Shown: in pieces, positions 38,760 through 48,500 of the stretch
How the letters are laid out: each line of letters starts with the position of its first letter
Position numbering within the stretch: position 1 is the first letter of the stretch
Assembly: GCA_963575745.1 (NCBI GenBank)
Contig: CAUYUJ010018484.1
Coordinates: 32,501-85,000 of the forward strand
Length of the DNA: 52,500 nucleotides
Direction of reading: 5' to 3'
Source of the DNA: Prorocentrum cordatum
Taxonomy: Eukaryota; Sar; Dinophyceae; Prorocentrales; Prorocentraceae
Translations under genes and position numbers: made by a program
Notes under the pieces: generated by a model
Told to the model about the DNA's origin: nothing
Seen by the model: the letters and a program-made list of their open reading frames with translations, nothing else
The model's database searches: none

Positions 38760-38854
<95 letters not shown>
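36912..38854 (+). repeat. array unit 7, second body type with internal minisatellite
   Basis: Same head as unit 6 (AAGACTGTTCGCCCTTATCT) and same tail (GTTGTAACCCGGGGGCCA, GTGCGAGCCCCGGG, hairpin, CAA/CAG tract 38501-38854). In between are a (GAC)n run (37160-37250), a GGGGCCACGAAGGGC minisatellite (37280-38060) and about six copies of the 48-bp motif (38080-38360). Confidence 0.8.
37280..38060. repeat. minisatellite with 21-bp period (GGGCCACGAAGGGC core)
   Basis: Regular 21-bp units from about 37720 (GGGCCACGAAGGGCTGCAAC + G, or GGGCCACGAAGGGCAGCGAG + G, or with AAACAAAGCGAGG), less regular to the left. A period divisible by three leaves several frames open on both strands; the minus strand gives heptads P-F-V-A-P-L-Q / P-F-V-A-P-S-L. 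Confidence 0.9.
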
Positions 38855-38855
<1 letters not shown>

Positions 38856-39689
38856 GCTATCAAAGAGAGGCCTCGGGCAGCCCAGATCGGCAGAGCCGCG
38901 CGGGCCCGCCCACGAGTGCCTCTCTCGAAGGCGAGCGCGCGCGGGGGGGGAGGGAAGCGAGAAGGGAGGCGGGCGTTCTCGGTTGGGCGTTCTCCTTTCT
39001 GCAGGGTTTCGACCTTTGGCCGAAGGGTGTGAAGGGCATCGACAGGGGACGACTGGCATGCGGGGGGGATGCATCGATCGGCGACGGGCCTCCCACAGTG
39101 AACCCGCGCCTTCCTGGGCAGGCTGGAGCTATCGGGCCCCCATCGGCGATCCATGGGCGACTGGGAGTCCGCGCCTCCCCCCCCCCCCCCTGTGCCTATC
39201 CCCCCCGATCCTTGCCCCCCAAGGGTGGGGGAGGGGGGTCGGCGATCCATGGGCGATTGGGAGTCCGTGCTCCCCCCCCCCCCCCCTCTGTGCCTATCCC
39301 CCCGATCCTTGCCCCCCAAGGCTGGGGGAGAAGGGGGGGGGTCTGGGTCTGGGCCGGCGCTTCGTCGATCTGCCTCTGCCGGTCGCGCACAACTGGGGGA
39401 GGGGGGCCCTGTCCGGTCGCCAGAAGCCGCCGCGAAGAGCGGCCAAGATCTGGTCGACGAAGGGGGGGGGAGGGGGGAGGCCAGGGGCCCGCGCCCAGCC
39501 GCGGGGGGCGCAATGGAGGGGTGGGTCCACCTGACGGCGCACCCCCTGACCTCCCCCTGGCCCTGACGCACACGCCGCCCAGAGGACATCCGCCTCCCCC
39601 GACCCGCGGAGCCACGACCGCGGCGAAACAAGGCGACCAGAGGGCTCGGATGTCCCCTGGCCTTGGAGCCTCGCCCGAAGACGTGGGAA
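38855..39689. other. GC-rich region, no gene recognised; holds a 96-bp direct repeat
   Basis: Two copies of a 96-bp unit (CGGCGATCCATGGGCGA, TGGGAGTCCG, poly-C, CTGTGCCTATCCCCC, GATCCTTGCCCCCCAAGG) at 39144-39239 and 39240-39337. The rest is G/C homopolymer-rich with overlapping low-complexity open frames in all directions. Confidence 0.6.
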
Positions 39690-39765
39690 CCTTCTCGGAA
39701 GGCGCGGGAGCTTCTGAGAAGCCCCGCCGCCTTCTGAGAAGGCCTCCTCCTTCGCACTTCCCCCG
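39690..39765 (+). repeat. dispersed repeat rich in CTTCTGAGAAG palindromes, copy 2
   Basis: ACCTTCTCGGAAGGCGCGGG, GCTTCTGAGAAGCCCCGCCG and CCTTCTGAGAAGGCC, followed by TTCGCACTTCCCCCGCTCGC; same order as 41862-41990 and as the reverse complement of 2115-2262. Confidence 0.75.
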
Positions 39766-40154
39766 CTCGCTCGACGCCAACCACCGTGCCTCGGCTGTTG
39801 GAAGGAGCGCGTCTCTTTATGTTCGGCGATGACGGGCGTCATGGGGGGGGGGGGGGCGACGGCGGGGTTTGACGTAACGCCCCCCCCGCCGTGTGGCTCC
39901 GGCACCGCAGCCGCGCCCGCGCGCGCGCCGCGACGAGCGACGAACAACAAGCGACGAGCGACGACGACTACGACGACGACGACGACGACGACGACGAGCC
40001 TTAGGCTCTGCTGAACCTGGTTTTGACATGGCTTCAGGGAGCTCCACGACTGCCCGAGAGGGCCCCGGTGGCCACCCAGAACGGCCCGCGAGGCTCCGAA
40101 GACGGCTCGAGACCGCCACCTGGGGAGCCCAAGACAGCCAAAGAAGGCTCGTTC

Positions 40155-40309
40155 TTAGGTCGTGCATGTCTTCATACAGGATTTGAGGAAAAAAAATAAA
40201 AATTGCCCAAACATACTCAAAAGCAGTCAGAAAGAATCATAAGATCGTCCCCGGGCTATGTTATTACTATTCTTGAAATTTCCTCCTGTAGAGGGGCATG
40301 CCCGACGTA
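40155..40309. mobile_element. TIR element, copy D (155 bp)
   Basis: Left end TTAGGTCGTGCATGTC, then TTCATACAGG; right end CCTGTAGAGGGGCATG, then CCCGACGTA. A-rich interior like copies A and C. The flanking 9-mers do not match, so the target duplication is lost or the ends are slightly misplaced. Confidence 0.8.
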
Positions 40310-40316
40310 CGTAAGC

Positions 40317-40805
40317 TTATTCGCTTCGCACGCCCCAGTGAAAGACCGCCCATCCATTACCCCGACTGGTGCAGGACTGCCTGCATCTGCCGTGGCGCAG
40401 AAGTCGAACTCCCAAAACCCGTCCCGTCCGCAAGCGCAAGAGCCGAGAGCTTGTGGAACTGCACACCCGCCAGCTCGTACACGCGCGCACGCGCGCGATC
40501 CCCTTGCGACAAAAGGCAACAAACTTGTCTGTGCCCAACGCTCCCAGAAAGAACTCCAGCAGCTGTGCCCTCGAACGCCCGTAACCTGCCCGTCTGACAC
40601 CCGCACAAAACCCCACCGCCAGGGAGGCCGGAAGGGAGTCGAGGGTGTAATAACTGGATAGTCGATGCGGCTCCAGTCGTCGAAGCGGCACCGAAGCACG
40701 GGACAGATCCTGCAGTCTCTCGACCCTGCCGCACTCGTTCTGGAGCTGCTGGTTGACCTCCTCGAAGAGAATTTGCAGATCGGTGAGCTGGCCGCCCACC
40801 TCCAA
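40317..40805 (-). pseudogene. possible decayed coding region, unrecognised
   Basis: The minus-strand frame gives a protein-like start (M-E-V-G-G-Q-L-T-D-L-Q-I-L-F-E-E-V, then Q-Q-L-Q-N-E and V-E-R-L-Q-D-L) that suggests a short coiled coil. Further on the better-looking sequence moves into a second frame (L-A-G-V-Q-F-H-K-L-S-A-L-A). This would fit a gene with frameshifts or an intron, but no family is evident. Low confidence. Confidence 0.2.
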
Positions 40806-41861
40806 CAGCTCCTCAGGGGCACAGCCGGACGTCGCCCCTGCCCAGCATCCGAATAGGAAGGACGGCAGGCAGAAGGGAGTGCCGAGGCTCTTTCAAAAGA
40901 GCTGCCGCTCGAAGAGGACTCTACTGGGAGGGAGATGCACTTCTCAGGGCTGCCTTCGAACTTCGACTGGGGAAGCACGAAGCGTCGCCACCAGAGAAAG
41001 CTTCCTGCGCGAGGGGGTGGGAAATGCATGCGTGGAATAGGTGGCGGCATCCGAACCCCACCCCCGCCAACCATCGCCTCTTCAGATTCGATTGGAGGCG
41101 GGGTAGAGGTTCGGATTTCGCCACGTGTCCGACGAACTCCGACCACTACCCCTGCCGCCCATCGAGTTGCCCGATTTGGACTTCGCCGCCAATGGGGGGG
41201 GAAGGGGGGGCGGGGGGCGATCGCGCCACGGTTTGTGACGCTTGCAGCAGGGGCGAGCGGAAGACGGTGCGCCAATCGTGGCCTCGCCTCTCCCGCGAGG
41301 CCTTGCCAGGGGGGACCTTCAGCCGCCTTCTCGCAGCCTTTCGTGGCCTCTGGGGTCCTCTGGCAGCCTTTACTTTCAGCGGCCTCTTGCAGCCTCTACA
41401 ACAGAGCAGAGAAGTGCATTGTGCATGGTAAGTGAGCTTCCCAAAGAGACCCACAACAAGGGGGCTGAACAGACAGGCCATCCAATCCTCGAAAGAGTAG
41501 ACGTGACCGGCCACTCCGAGCTCGGGGGCGCCGGCCCCGCGCTTCCGCCTCGAAGGGTACCGCAGCCCAAAGCCCCCTTCGGCGTACAGCGTCGGCGCGG
41601 GAGGAGAATCCGACGAGGGCCAGACCACGCACGAGCCCAGGGCGGAGGAACAGTTGAGCGTCGGCCAGACAGGGGGCTTACGCGAGATGGCATAGCGACC
41701 TTACGCGGTGACTTACGCGGGCCACCAGCGCGGCAGGCCACAGTGGAGACGAGGGCGCTGACGCGCGACCTTCCGCGGGCAGCTTACGCGCCAATGTCGG
41801 CGCAGACGACCCCGCTTTTGTGCGTCGCTCAATCGGCGGTGAGCCCCACGGGTATTCTCAG
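40806..41861. other. no feature firmly recognised
   Basis: A minus-strand open frame (41146-41628) begins with plausible protein sequence (G-H-V-Y-S-F-E-D-W-M-A-C-L-F-S-P-L-V-V) but becomes Arg/Pro-rich; I cannot assign it. Nothing else is supported. Confidence 0.3.
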
Positions 41862-41990
41862 AAGGCTGGGGACTCCTCGGGCCTTCTGAGAAATGCTCCA
41901 AGCCTTCCCCGAAGACACAGAAAACTTCTGCGAAGGCCAGAGGGCTTCTGAGAAGCCTCGCCGCCTGCTGAGAAGACATGTTCCTTCTCA
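41862..41990 (+). repeat. dispersed repeat rich in CTTCTGAGAAG palindromes, copy 3
   Basis: GCCTTCTGAGAAATGCTCC, AAGCCTTCCCCGAAGACACA, AACTTCTGCGAAGGC, GCTTCTGAGAAGCCTCGCCG, CTGCTGAGAAGAC and TTCTCACTTCCCCC, aligning with copies 1 (inverted) and 2. Confidence 0.75.
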
Positions 41991-42147
41991 CTTCCCCCTG
42001 GGCACGCCGCCGAAACAAGGTGCTCGAGGCCGAGGGGGTGCTCTCATCAGCCGCAAGTCTTGCGGCGACGATCGTCCTCTTGCCCTCCTCCCGAGGCAGC
42101 AGCACGATGGGGGGGAGACGGGGGAAGAGAAGGAGCGGGGAGAGGGG

Positions 42148-42148
<1 letters not shown>

Positions 42149-42199
<51 letters not shown>
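42149..42199. repeat. (CA)n microsatellite
   Basis: About 25 CA units. Confidence 0.97.
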
Positions 42200-42201
<2 letters not shown>

Positions 42202-42537
42202 GCGCGGCGACCCCCCAGAGGCGTCGGGGGCCCTGGGGATGCCAGTGCAGAGAAAACGCTGTGCCACGGCGGGTGGGAAAAAACACAACGCGAGGCCGAG
42301 CGGGGCGCTCCCTGGAGGAAGGCCAGGGGCCCCGAGACAAGCAGTCGAGAGGGTGGGTGAGGCCAGATCCGCTCACCCCTCCGGGTGCCCATCCGGTGCA
42401 GTCTTCCACCCCTGGGCCCGATGCTGACGGCCCCCGGGCCCGAGGACGGCCCCGGGAGGGCGATCACTTGTTGTTCCGTGCCGAGCCCAGGACCTCGAGC
42501 CTGCCCCCCCCCCCCTTGCTGCTGGTCGGAACCAATG

Positions 42538-43328
42538 TTAGGTCGGGCATGTCCTCCGACAGGCGGGTTTTGAACGAAGAATGGTACACAGACAAGAGAT
42601 ATTCAAACATCCTCAGAAACAGTCATAAAATCGTTCCCTGACTATTTTCCCCAGCCGTCATGTGGTGTTGGGTCCTCGTTTCGAAGAGACAGCGCCCCGC
42701 GTTCCTCCTATCCTCTCATGTCCTCTCCTTCTCCTCCCCTCCTCCTCCCCCTCCTCCCTCCTCTGCAGTTCGCATGCTCTCCAACCTGGTACAGCGCTTC
42801 GTGGCCAGAGGGAGCTCCACCGAAGGCCCCAGTGGCGCAGTTCGCAGGCGCCCCCCCCCGCCCAGCACAGCGCTTCGTGGCCCCAGAGGGAGCTCCACCG
42901 AAGGTCCCAGTGGCGCAGTTCGCTTGCGCCCCCCCCCCGCCCAGCACAGCGCTTCGTGGCCCCAGAAAGAGCCCCACCGAAGGTCCCAGTGGCGCAGTTC
43001 GCATGCGCCCCCCCCCGCCCAGTACAGCGCTTCGTGGCCCCAGAGGGAGCTCCACCGAAGGTCCCAGTGGCGCAGTTCGTATGCGTTCCCCCCGCCCAGC
43101 GCAGCGTCTCATGGCCCGTTAAAGAGCTCCACCGAAGGTTTCAGGTGGCGCAGTTCGCAAGCGTATACCCCACCCACCACCCAGAACGGCGGTTCGCGGC
43201 CCATGGGGAGCTCCACGGAAGACGATACCCACAACTGCGGTACTCACAACTGCACATGGTTGGTTGACTCGCCATGCTAATGTGATCATCGTTGAATATT
43301 CCTCCTGTAGAGGGGCACGCCCGACTTA
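42538..43328. mobile_element. TIR element, copy E (791 bp, long form)
   Basis: Left end TTAGGTCGGGCATGTCC, then TCCGACAGG; right end CCTGTAGAGGGGCACG, then CCCGACTTA. Target duplication GAACCAATG (42529-42537) / AAACCAATG (43329-43337), 8 of 9 identical. Unlike the 155-170-bp copies it holds about 640 bp of extra sequence, including a pyrimidine tract and a 77-bp minisatellite. Confidence 0.88.
42792..43230 (+). repeat. about 77-bp minisatellite inside TIR element copy E
   Basis: Six units beginning CAGCGCTTCGTGGCCCCAGA, then GGGAGCTCCACCGAAGG, CCCAGTGGCGCAGTTCGC and a poly-C run; starts near 42792, 42868, 42947, 43025, 43102 and 43187. The poly-C length causes period changes of 76-79 bp, so no frame stays constant. 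Confidence 0.85.
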
Positions 43329-43589
43329 AAACCAATGATGGGCCACCTCAGACCCCAAGCCGGCTCCAAGACGGGGGGGCTCCTGGTCCCGCTGCTGCAG
43401 CGTGGCGGTGCAGCGCTGAAGCTCGTCGCCCCTGGCGCGCAGCTCGCCCTGCAGGTCGCGCAGCTGCGCCTCGGCGGCGGGGGCGCGGCGAGAGCGTCGA
43501 CTGCACGCCTGCGCAGGAAAGCAGAACGGGTTGTGGCCTTTCGACGAAGCTTGCCCATTCCCCCTCTCCCCCCTCTTCCCCCTTTTCCC

Positions 43590-43704
43590 CCTCCCTCCTC
43601 CCACATCCCCATCCTCCTCCCTCCTCCTCCTCCTCGTCTTCCTCCTCCTCCTCCTCCTCCTCCTCCTCCTCCTCCTCCTCCTCCTCCTCCTCCTCCTCCT
43701 CCGT
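43590..43704. repeat. CCT tract at the insertion site of LINE element 3
   Basis: CTC/CCT triplets leading directly into the target duplication. 43338-43589 before it holds no feature I recognise. Confidence 0.9.
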
Positions 43705-43734
43705 CCCTCCTCCCTCCTCCCTCCTCTTCCACCC
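43705..43734. repeat. target-site duplication of LINE element 3, left copy (30 bp)
   Basis: Starts CCCTCCTCCCTCCTCCCTCC and ends TCTTCCACCC; identical over 30 bp to 52415-52444. The non-repetitive end (CTTCCACCC) makes a chance match in CCT-rich DNA less likely. Confidence 0.75.
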
Positions 43735-43997
43735 AGCTGCCGTCCCGGCCCGAGGCTTGTGGGTTGCAGGTACACAGGGTACCTGCGAAGCCTCCGGGAC
43801 TGCCGCTAGACGCGCCGACCCGCCATTCCGCGTCAGGCCGGCCGTGCCCCCCATCAGGGCCGCCGCCCACGGGCTTCGCCACGCGGCGACAGCCCCAACC
43901 AGCGTGGCATCGCAGGCTCCGCGCCAAGAGAGGGATTGCTAGAGCTTTCCTCCGTGTTGCGGCAGCTCGTGAGATCCTTGCCAATCATCATAGTGCC

Positions 43998-45578
43998 ATG
44001 TCGACTCCGACAAGACGCACGCCAAGCAGACCCAGAGGATCCAACCCGACCAAGCACAAGTTCTGGGAATGCAAAGACTGCCAGCGCACCAATCCAGCCA
44101 GCAGCAGAATATGTCGATTTTGTGAGCCCGTGGCTACGCCATCGACAGCAACATCGCATTCTGATGAAGCAGACGAAGAAGCTCGCCCATGGCGTCAGCA
44201 GTTACGCACAGGCAAGCCACAATGGAACAACAACACGTGGCAGAAGAATGACTTCTGGTGGCAGACGGCTTCTTCAGGTGGCCGACCGCCTCGCTCCCGC
44301 TCAGCACAAGCGCCTGTCCGCCACGTACCAGCAGAAGATGCGCCGCCACTTCCTCGTCCCGCACTCCCAGAAGAAGATCAGAAGCACCGGCTGTGGCTGC
44401 CGATGCCGAGGAAGCCCAAAGAGATCAAAGCGCACAGAGACCAGCTCAAGATCAGCCTGGACGCGTTGGAAAAGCAAATCTACAGCGCCTACTCCATGGG
44501 CGCGCGCACAGCCCGCATCAGCGAGCTGGAGTCGGACTACGCCGTCACCCTCTACATGGTCATGTATGCCAGGGACTCCAAGACGCGCACCCAGCAGCAG
44601 CAGGCCTACGTCGACCGCATCCGCAAGCGCCTGAGTGACGCCCAGAAGGCAGAGGACGAGGCTCTCGAAGCCCACAAGTCCGCAGTTGCCCTCACACGCT
44701 CGCTATCAGAAGATGTGCAGAAAGCCGAGGAACTACTGCAGCACTTCGAAGAGCTGGAGGCCAAGGAGGAGGCCGCTCAGAGGGCGGCCGACGCCGAGGA
44801 CGAAGATGACATGACCATGACCGACCGCCCGGAGGATAGCTTCCGCCCAGGAGGCAGGGAGGAGCCTGTCCCCCGCCTGGCCGCCCCCCACTCGGAGGCA
44901 GCCACCGCGGCGCCAGCAGCCACAGAGCCATCACCCCATTCCGCGGTGGCCTGCCTGGCGGCAATGCAGGCCAACAACGCAGCCCTGACCCAGCAGGTCA
45001 CATCGCTCGCAGCACAGATGACAGCGATCACCACAGCCCTCGCCTCCCTGCCAGGCTTACAACTTCAAGGACCAGCACCACCGCCAGCTCACGTACAAGC
45101 AGTACCCGTCGCAGTACCCGCCACTGGCGCCCAGCCGCTCCAGGCTCCGTCTGGAGGCATGCTGCCACCTCAGCGCACAGTGGCTCCAGGCCCCCAGCCC
45201 TGGCCAGCCCCACCAGAGACAGCAGCTGTGTCAGCAATCGGGAACGTGCCGCAGAAGAAGCCCGCACGCCAAGCCGCAGGACGACCAGGCAGCCGCAGCG
45301 CTGGAGGAGCCGCGCCTAAGACCGCAGGCCCAGGAGCCAGCGGCAGCGCAGGCTCGCGGGGCGGAGTCCTGAAGAGCGCATTCGAGAAGGCTCGTCGGCA
45401 ACAGGCAGCCGAGTCCTTGCCAGTGGGTGACTCCGATGGCGAGGACGCGGCCGCGGTCAAGCAGCTGCAGTGCCAGCAGGACCAGATGGAGCTCGACCCG
45501 GCCGCAGCGGACGCCCATGCCCAAGGAGAAGAAGATCCGCCCAGTGTACGGCCAGCTCATGAGGAGCAGCCGAACTGA
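43998..45578 (+). CDS. element 3 ORF1 (gag-like): RanBP2-type zinc finger and coiled coil
   Basis: From ATG 43998: 526 codons ending in TGA 45576-45578. Residues 23-42 fit the RanBP2-type zinc finger W-x-C-x2-C-x3-N-x6-C-x2-C (W23, C25, C28, N32, C39, C42), a fold known to bind single-stranded RNA. Residues about 125-265 are a charged coiled coil (K-S-A-V-A-L-T-R-S-L-S-E-D-V, E-E-L-L-Q-H-F-E-E-L-E). The rest is Pro/Ala/Gln-rich with a basic Gly/Ala segment. The frame is open upstream to 43335 across the element border; residues before the Met (W-H-R-R-L-R to H-H-S-A-M) are conserved with element 2, so an earlier start within the element is possible. Likely role: RNA binding and RNP formation. 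Confidence 0.85.
   Translation: MSTPTRRTPSRPRGSNPTKHKFWECKDCQRTNPASSRICRFCEPVATPSTATSHSDEADEEARPWRQQLRTGKPQWNNNTWQKNDFWWQTASSGGRPPRSRSAQAPVRHVPAEDAPPLPRPALPEEDQKHRLWLPMPRKPKEIKAHRDQLKISLDALEKQIYSAYSMGARTARISELESDYAVTLYMVMYARDSKTRTQQQQAYVDRIRKRLSDAQKAEDEALEAHKSAVALTRSLSEDVQKAEELLQHFEELEAKEEAAQRAADAEDEDDMTMTDRPEDSFRPGGREEPVPRLAAPHSEAATAAPAATEPSPHSAVACLAAMQANNAALTQQVTSLAAQMTAITTALASLPGLQLQGPAPPPAHVQAVPVAVPATGAQPLQAPSGGMLPPQRTVAPGPQPWPAPPETAAVSAIGNVPQKKPARQAAGRPGSRSAGGAAPKTAGPGASGSAGSRGGVLKSAFEKARRQQAAESLPVGDSDGEDAAAVKQLQCQQDQMELDPAAADAHAQGEEDPPSVRPAHEEQPN
45576..45578 (+). promoter_or_regulatory. single in-frame TGA between gag and pol; possible readthrough site
   Basis: ORF1 and ORF2 of element 3 lie in the same frame. 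After TGA the codons CAA ACA ACT ATT TAT continue without another stop into the RNase H domain, and the first ATG of ORF2 is only at 45672. TGA followed by C and the CAA triplet is a context known to favour readthrough in other systems. It may equally be a termination-reinitiation point or an inactivating mutation. Confidence 0.4.
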
Positions 45579-48500
45579 CAAACAACTATTTATCGTGCTG
45601 GCGTGAGTACCACTCTCACGTCTCAGGGATTTCAAAATGCAGACGACCAGTGCCCCACTCCCCCTGAGGTCATGGGTACGGTTATAGGCCTCTCGGAAAG
45701 CCCCCTTCCCGACCTGGGCCCCACCAAAGAGCTCCTGCAGCACCAATGGGATATCCCTATCTGTAAGGACCTCCTCAGTTACTCCCAGTTTTGGCATTCC
45801 GCTACGACAGCAGGCCTGTCAGGTCTACTTACTTCCGACCCAGGCATCCCACCTCTACGTATCGACATCTACACAGATGGGACTGGGGGTGGTTTCAAAA
45901 ACTGGGACGGGGACACGTGCCCGCCTGCGTGGGGTTTTGCTATTCTTGCTTCCGCCCCAAACCATCGCTGGCTTATTGGATTTCAGGGCGGCCCTCTCAG
46001 GGCAGCCGCAGAAGCATACCCATCATCATTGCATTCCGCTATGGCTGAATATGAGGCCGCCATTTGGGCTGCCGCGTGGCTTATCCGCTACCTCTCCTCC
46101 GCACCCACCTCACCCATGGTATCCATACATACTGATAACATGCAAGTGATCAACAGCGCGGCGTTGGGAGCCACTATGGGGCAACTGTCAGACCTCAAGA
46201 AGACCCTCGATGGCCTGGTACAGGTACTCACGCGCACATGCACGCGTTTCTACTGGGACCACACACCGGGACACAGCGACCACCCGTGGAACGAGATGGC
46301 CGACACAGTTGCTAGACTCGCTAGTATGTCTCTCCTCCTTCCGACCCCAGACGTGCAGTGGCGTGCTCAGCTTGATCTGCCATGGCACCAGCAGGCGCTG
46401 CAATGGCTGTGGCTAGAATATTTATCTTGTGATCAACGTGCACAGTATCCCGCCTCAGGTGGCACACCGATGCGAGTTGGCAACGCAGCTACCACCTCCG
46501 TTCAGCAAGGCATACCACAGCCACGTGCAGTAGCAGGTCCCGACACACCACAGTATCCTACATTCTGGGTGGCTGCTGCTAACGTACTCACACTACATCC
46601 CAGTATGTGGTCTAATACACCAGACACCTACGGTCCAGGTCCTGGTCGTGTCATGCAACTTGCGGCCTCTTTTGCGGCCCAACGGTACCTCCTGGTGGGC
46701 ACCATGGAAGCCCGCCTTCGGACCCACAAAACTCAGAATGTTGGGGACTATCTGGTCTTTCACTCCTCTGCTACGCCAGCAGGAACTGAGGGATGTGCGC
46801 TTTGGGTACACAGTAAGCTAGAATATATGCCAGGTTACACCATCACACAAGATATGTGCCGTGTTTTACATGCCGAACCCACCCGACTGGTGGTTGCAGT
46901 GCGAGGCACTGGTTTATCGATCAACGTGCTGGTGTTTCACGCGCCTCACTCACGTGCTGGAGGCACGCTCGCCACAGCCGAGGTGAAGCTGGCAGAGTGG
47001 TGGCGAGCCACCACAACCTTGGTACAGCAGACGCGTCAGGGAGCCGAACATTTGATCACACTAGTCGATTCCAACGCGGCCCTGGGAAGCCTCACCTCGC
47101 CCGCCGTCGGCTCCGAGGAGCCCGAGACCGAAAATGTGCCCGGCCTCCACTTCCACAAGTTCCTCCTCACTACGGAACAATGGGCCCCCTCCACTTTCTT
47201 GCCTTCCTACAGTGGGATCTCGGGGTCCTGGTCAGCACCCAAGGGAGATACTAAGTCCAAGCGTCGCGACTACATCACAGTATCGGACCCTGTCGCTGTG
47301 CTCAGACAGGGAGTGGATGCAGCTGTCGACCTCACGGTCACCAACGAGGATCATCAAGCAGTAGGTGCGCATCTTATGCTCCCGCCATCTGCATACATAC
47401 AACAGCGTACGGTGACACATCGTGTGCCGCACGACCCCGCACTCTATCGGGACCCCCAGGCTCAGGCCCTCTTCAAGGAGCTCCTCAGTGAAGCCCCATG
47501 TGTTGACTTCGACACGCACAGCACTGATCACACGCACATCATCGACGAGCACGTGCGGTGGGCTATGCAACAAGCGTTCCCCGTCCGAGCCACATCCAGG
47601 GGCACTACACCTAGGCAAAACTGGATCCAAGCAGATACTTTGGAAGCTGTCGACCACCGCACGCTCTCTATGCGCACGGTGCGTCAGTTGCGGGTCTTAC
47701 TCATGAGGGCCACACGCGCGCTCTGCTTTCTCGCGTGGGCACAGTTTACACACGACGGACGGCACATGGACATGTACTTCTTTGGTTCTCCCATCACTGG
47801 TACTCCGCCGTCCCCCGCACCACTGGTACAGTCCGTGCAGCGCAGTGTTACGCATTACGAGTACGTGTACGATATGACGACATACACACTGCAGGTTTCA
47901 GCCAATCTACAGGGACAGGACAACTCCAGGAGACATCGGGCTAAATGGCTCAGATGCGCAGTCCACGCGACGGGACCAGGGCAAGGCTGTTTCAACACTC
48001 TCTTCGCCAATGTTCCAGAGCAGCTCAGCTACCAACGGGGGCTGTCTATCCAGCAGTTTTGCAAGGCCGTCATCGAGCATCTCCCACGCATGCAGCTCAA
48101 GTCTCTTGCCATGCGCGAGCTTCTCAAGTTACACAGCACATTTGTGATCAAACAAAGATCCAAGGATAATGCCACAGCGTACTACGAGCAGCTTGCCACA
48201 CAGTTACAATCGGAAGGGTCCAAACATCAGACAGACAAAGTCTTTGCGACGCTGAGACGTATGGGGGCTGGCTCCAAAAAGCGACTTATGCTTCGGTCTC
48301 TCCCGATTGTCCGACATCCCGACGGGACCCCGGCGACCACCACCCTGGAGGCGGCCAATGTTTGGCTGAAGCACTTCGGTACCGAGGAGCTCAGCGCCAT
48401 CGTTCCAGCGGAGCAGGCACAGAGCATCTTGGACTCACTGCCGCCTCTCCCTCAGGACCTAGTGTGCAACATTACGGCTGTCGAGGCCTTCGTTCCCACT

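Larger units (their letters stand above)
29926..38854 (+). repeat. head-to-tail array of seven CAA-tailed units
   Basis: Seven units follow each other directly. Each ends with a short hairpin (CAACAATAATTATTCTTTAG, AATAATAATG or a variant), GTTCAACAAC, and a CAA/CAG tract; the next unit begins at once with AATCATTTAAGACTG or AATTACTAGCACG. Units 1-4 are about 770-920 bp and nearly identical. Unit 5 is 2.5 kb. Units 6 and 7 share the terminal motifs but have different bodies. The fixed 3' hairpin plus microsatellite tail resembles the 3' end of non-LTR elements; the head-to-tail order needs tandem amplification or repeated insertion at CAA tails. Confidence 0.85.

Noticed and set aside
29926-38854. 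CRISPR array
   Set aside because: Units are 770-2500 bp with microsatellite tails, in a eukaryotic context; no short repeat-spacer pattern.
40155-40309. 9-bp target duplication for TIR copy D
   Set aside because: GGCTCGTTC and CGTAAGCTT agree at only 3 of 9 positions.
40256-41275. 339-codon minus-strand gene
   Set aside because: Composition is Arg/Ser-rich, and the better-looking protein segments lie in two other frames of the same strand; no continuous gene is supported.
45603-45605. GTG as the start codon of element 3 ORF2
   Set aside because: The frame is open right back to the gag TGA, and GTG is not a usual start in a eukaryote; the ORF2 start is left undetermined.
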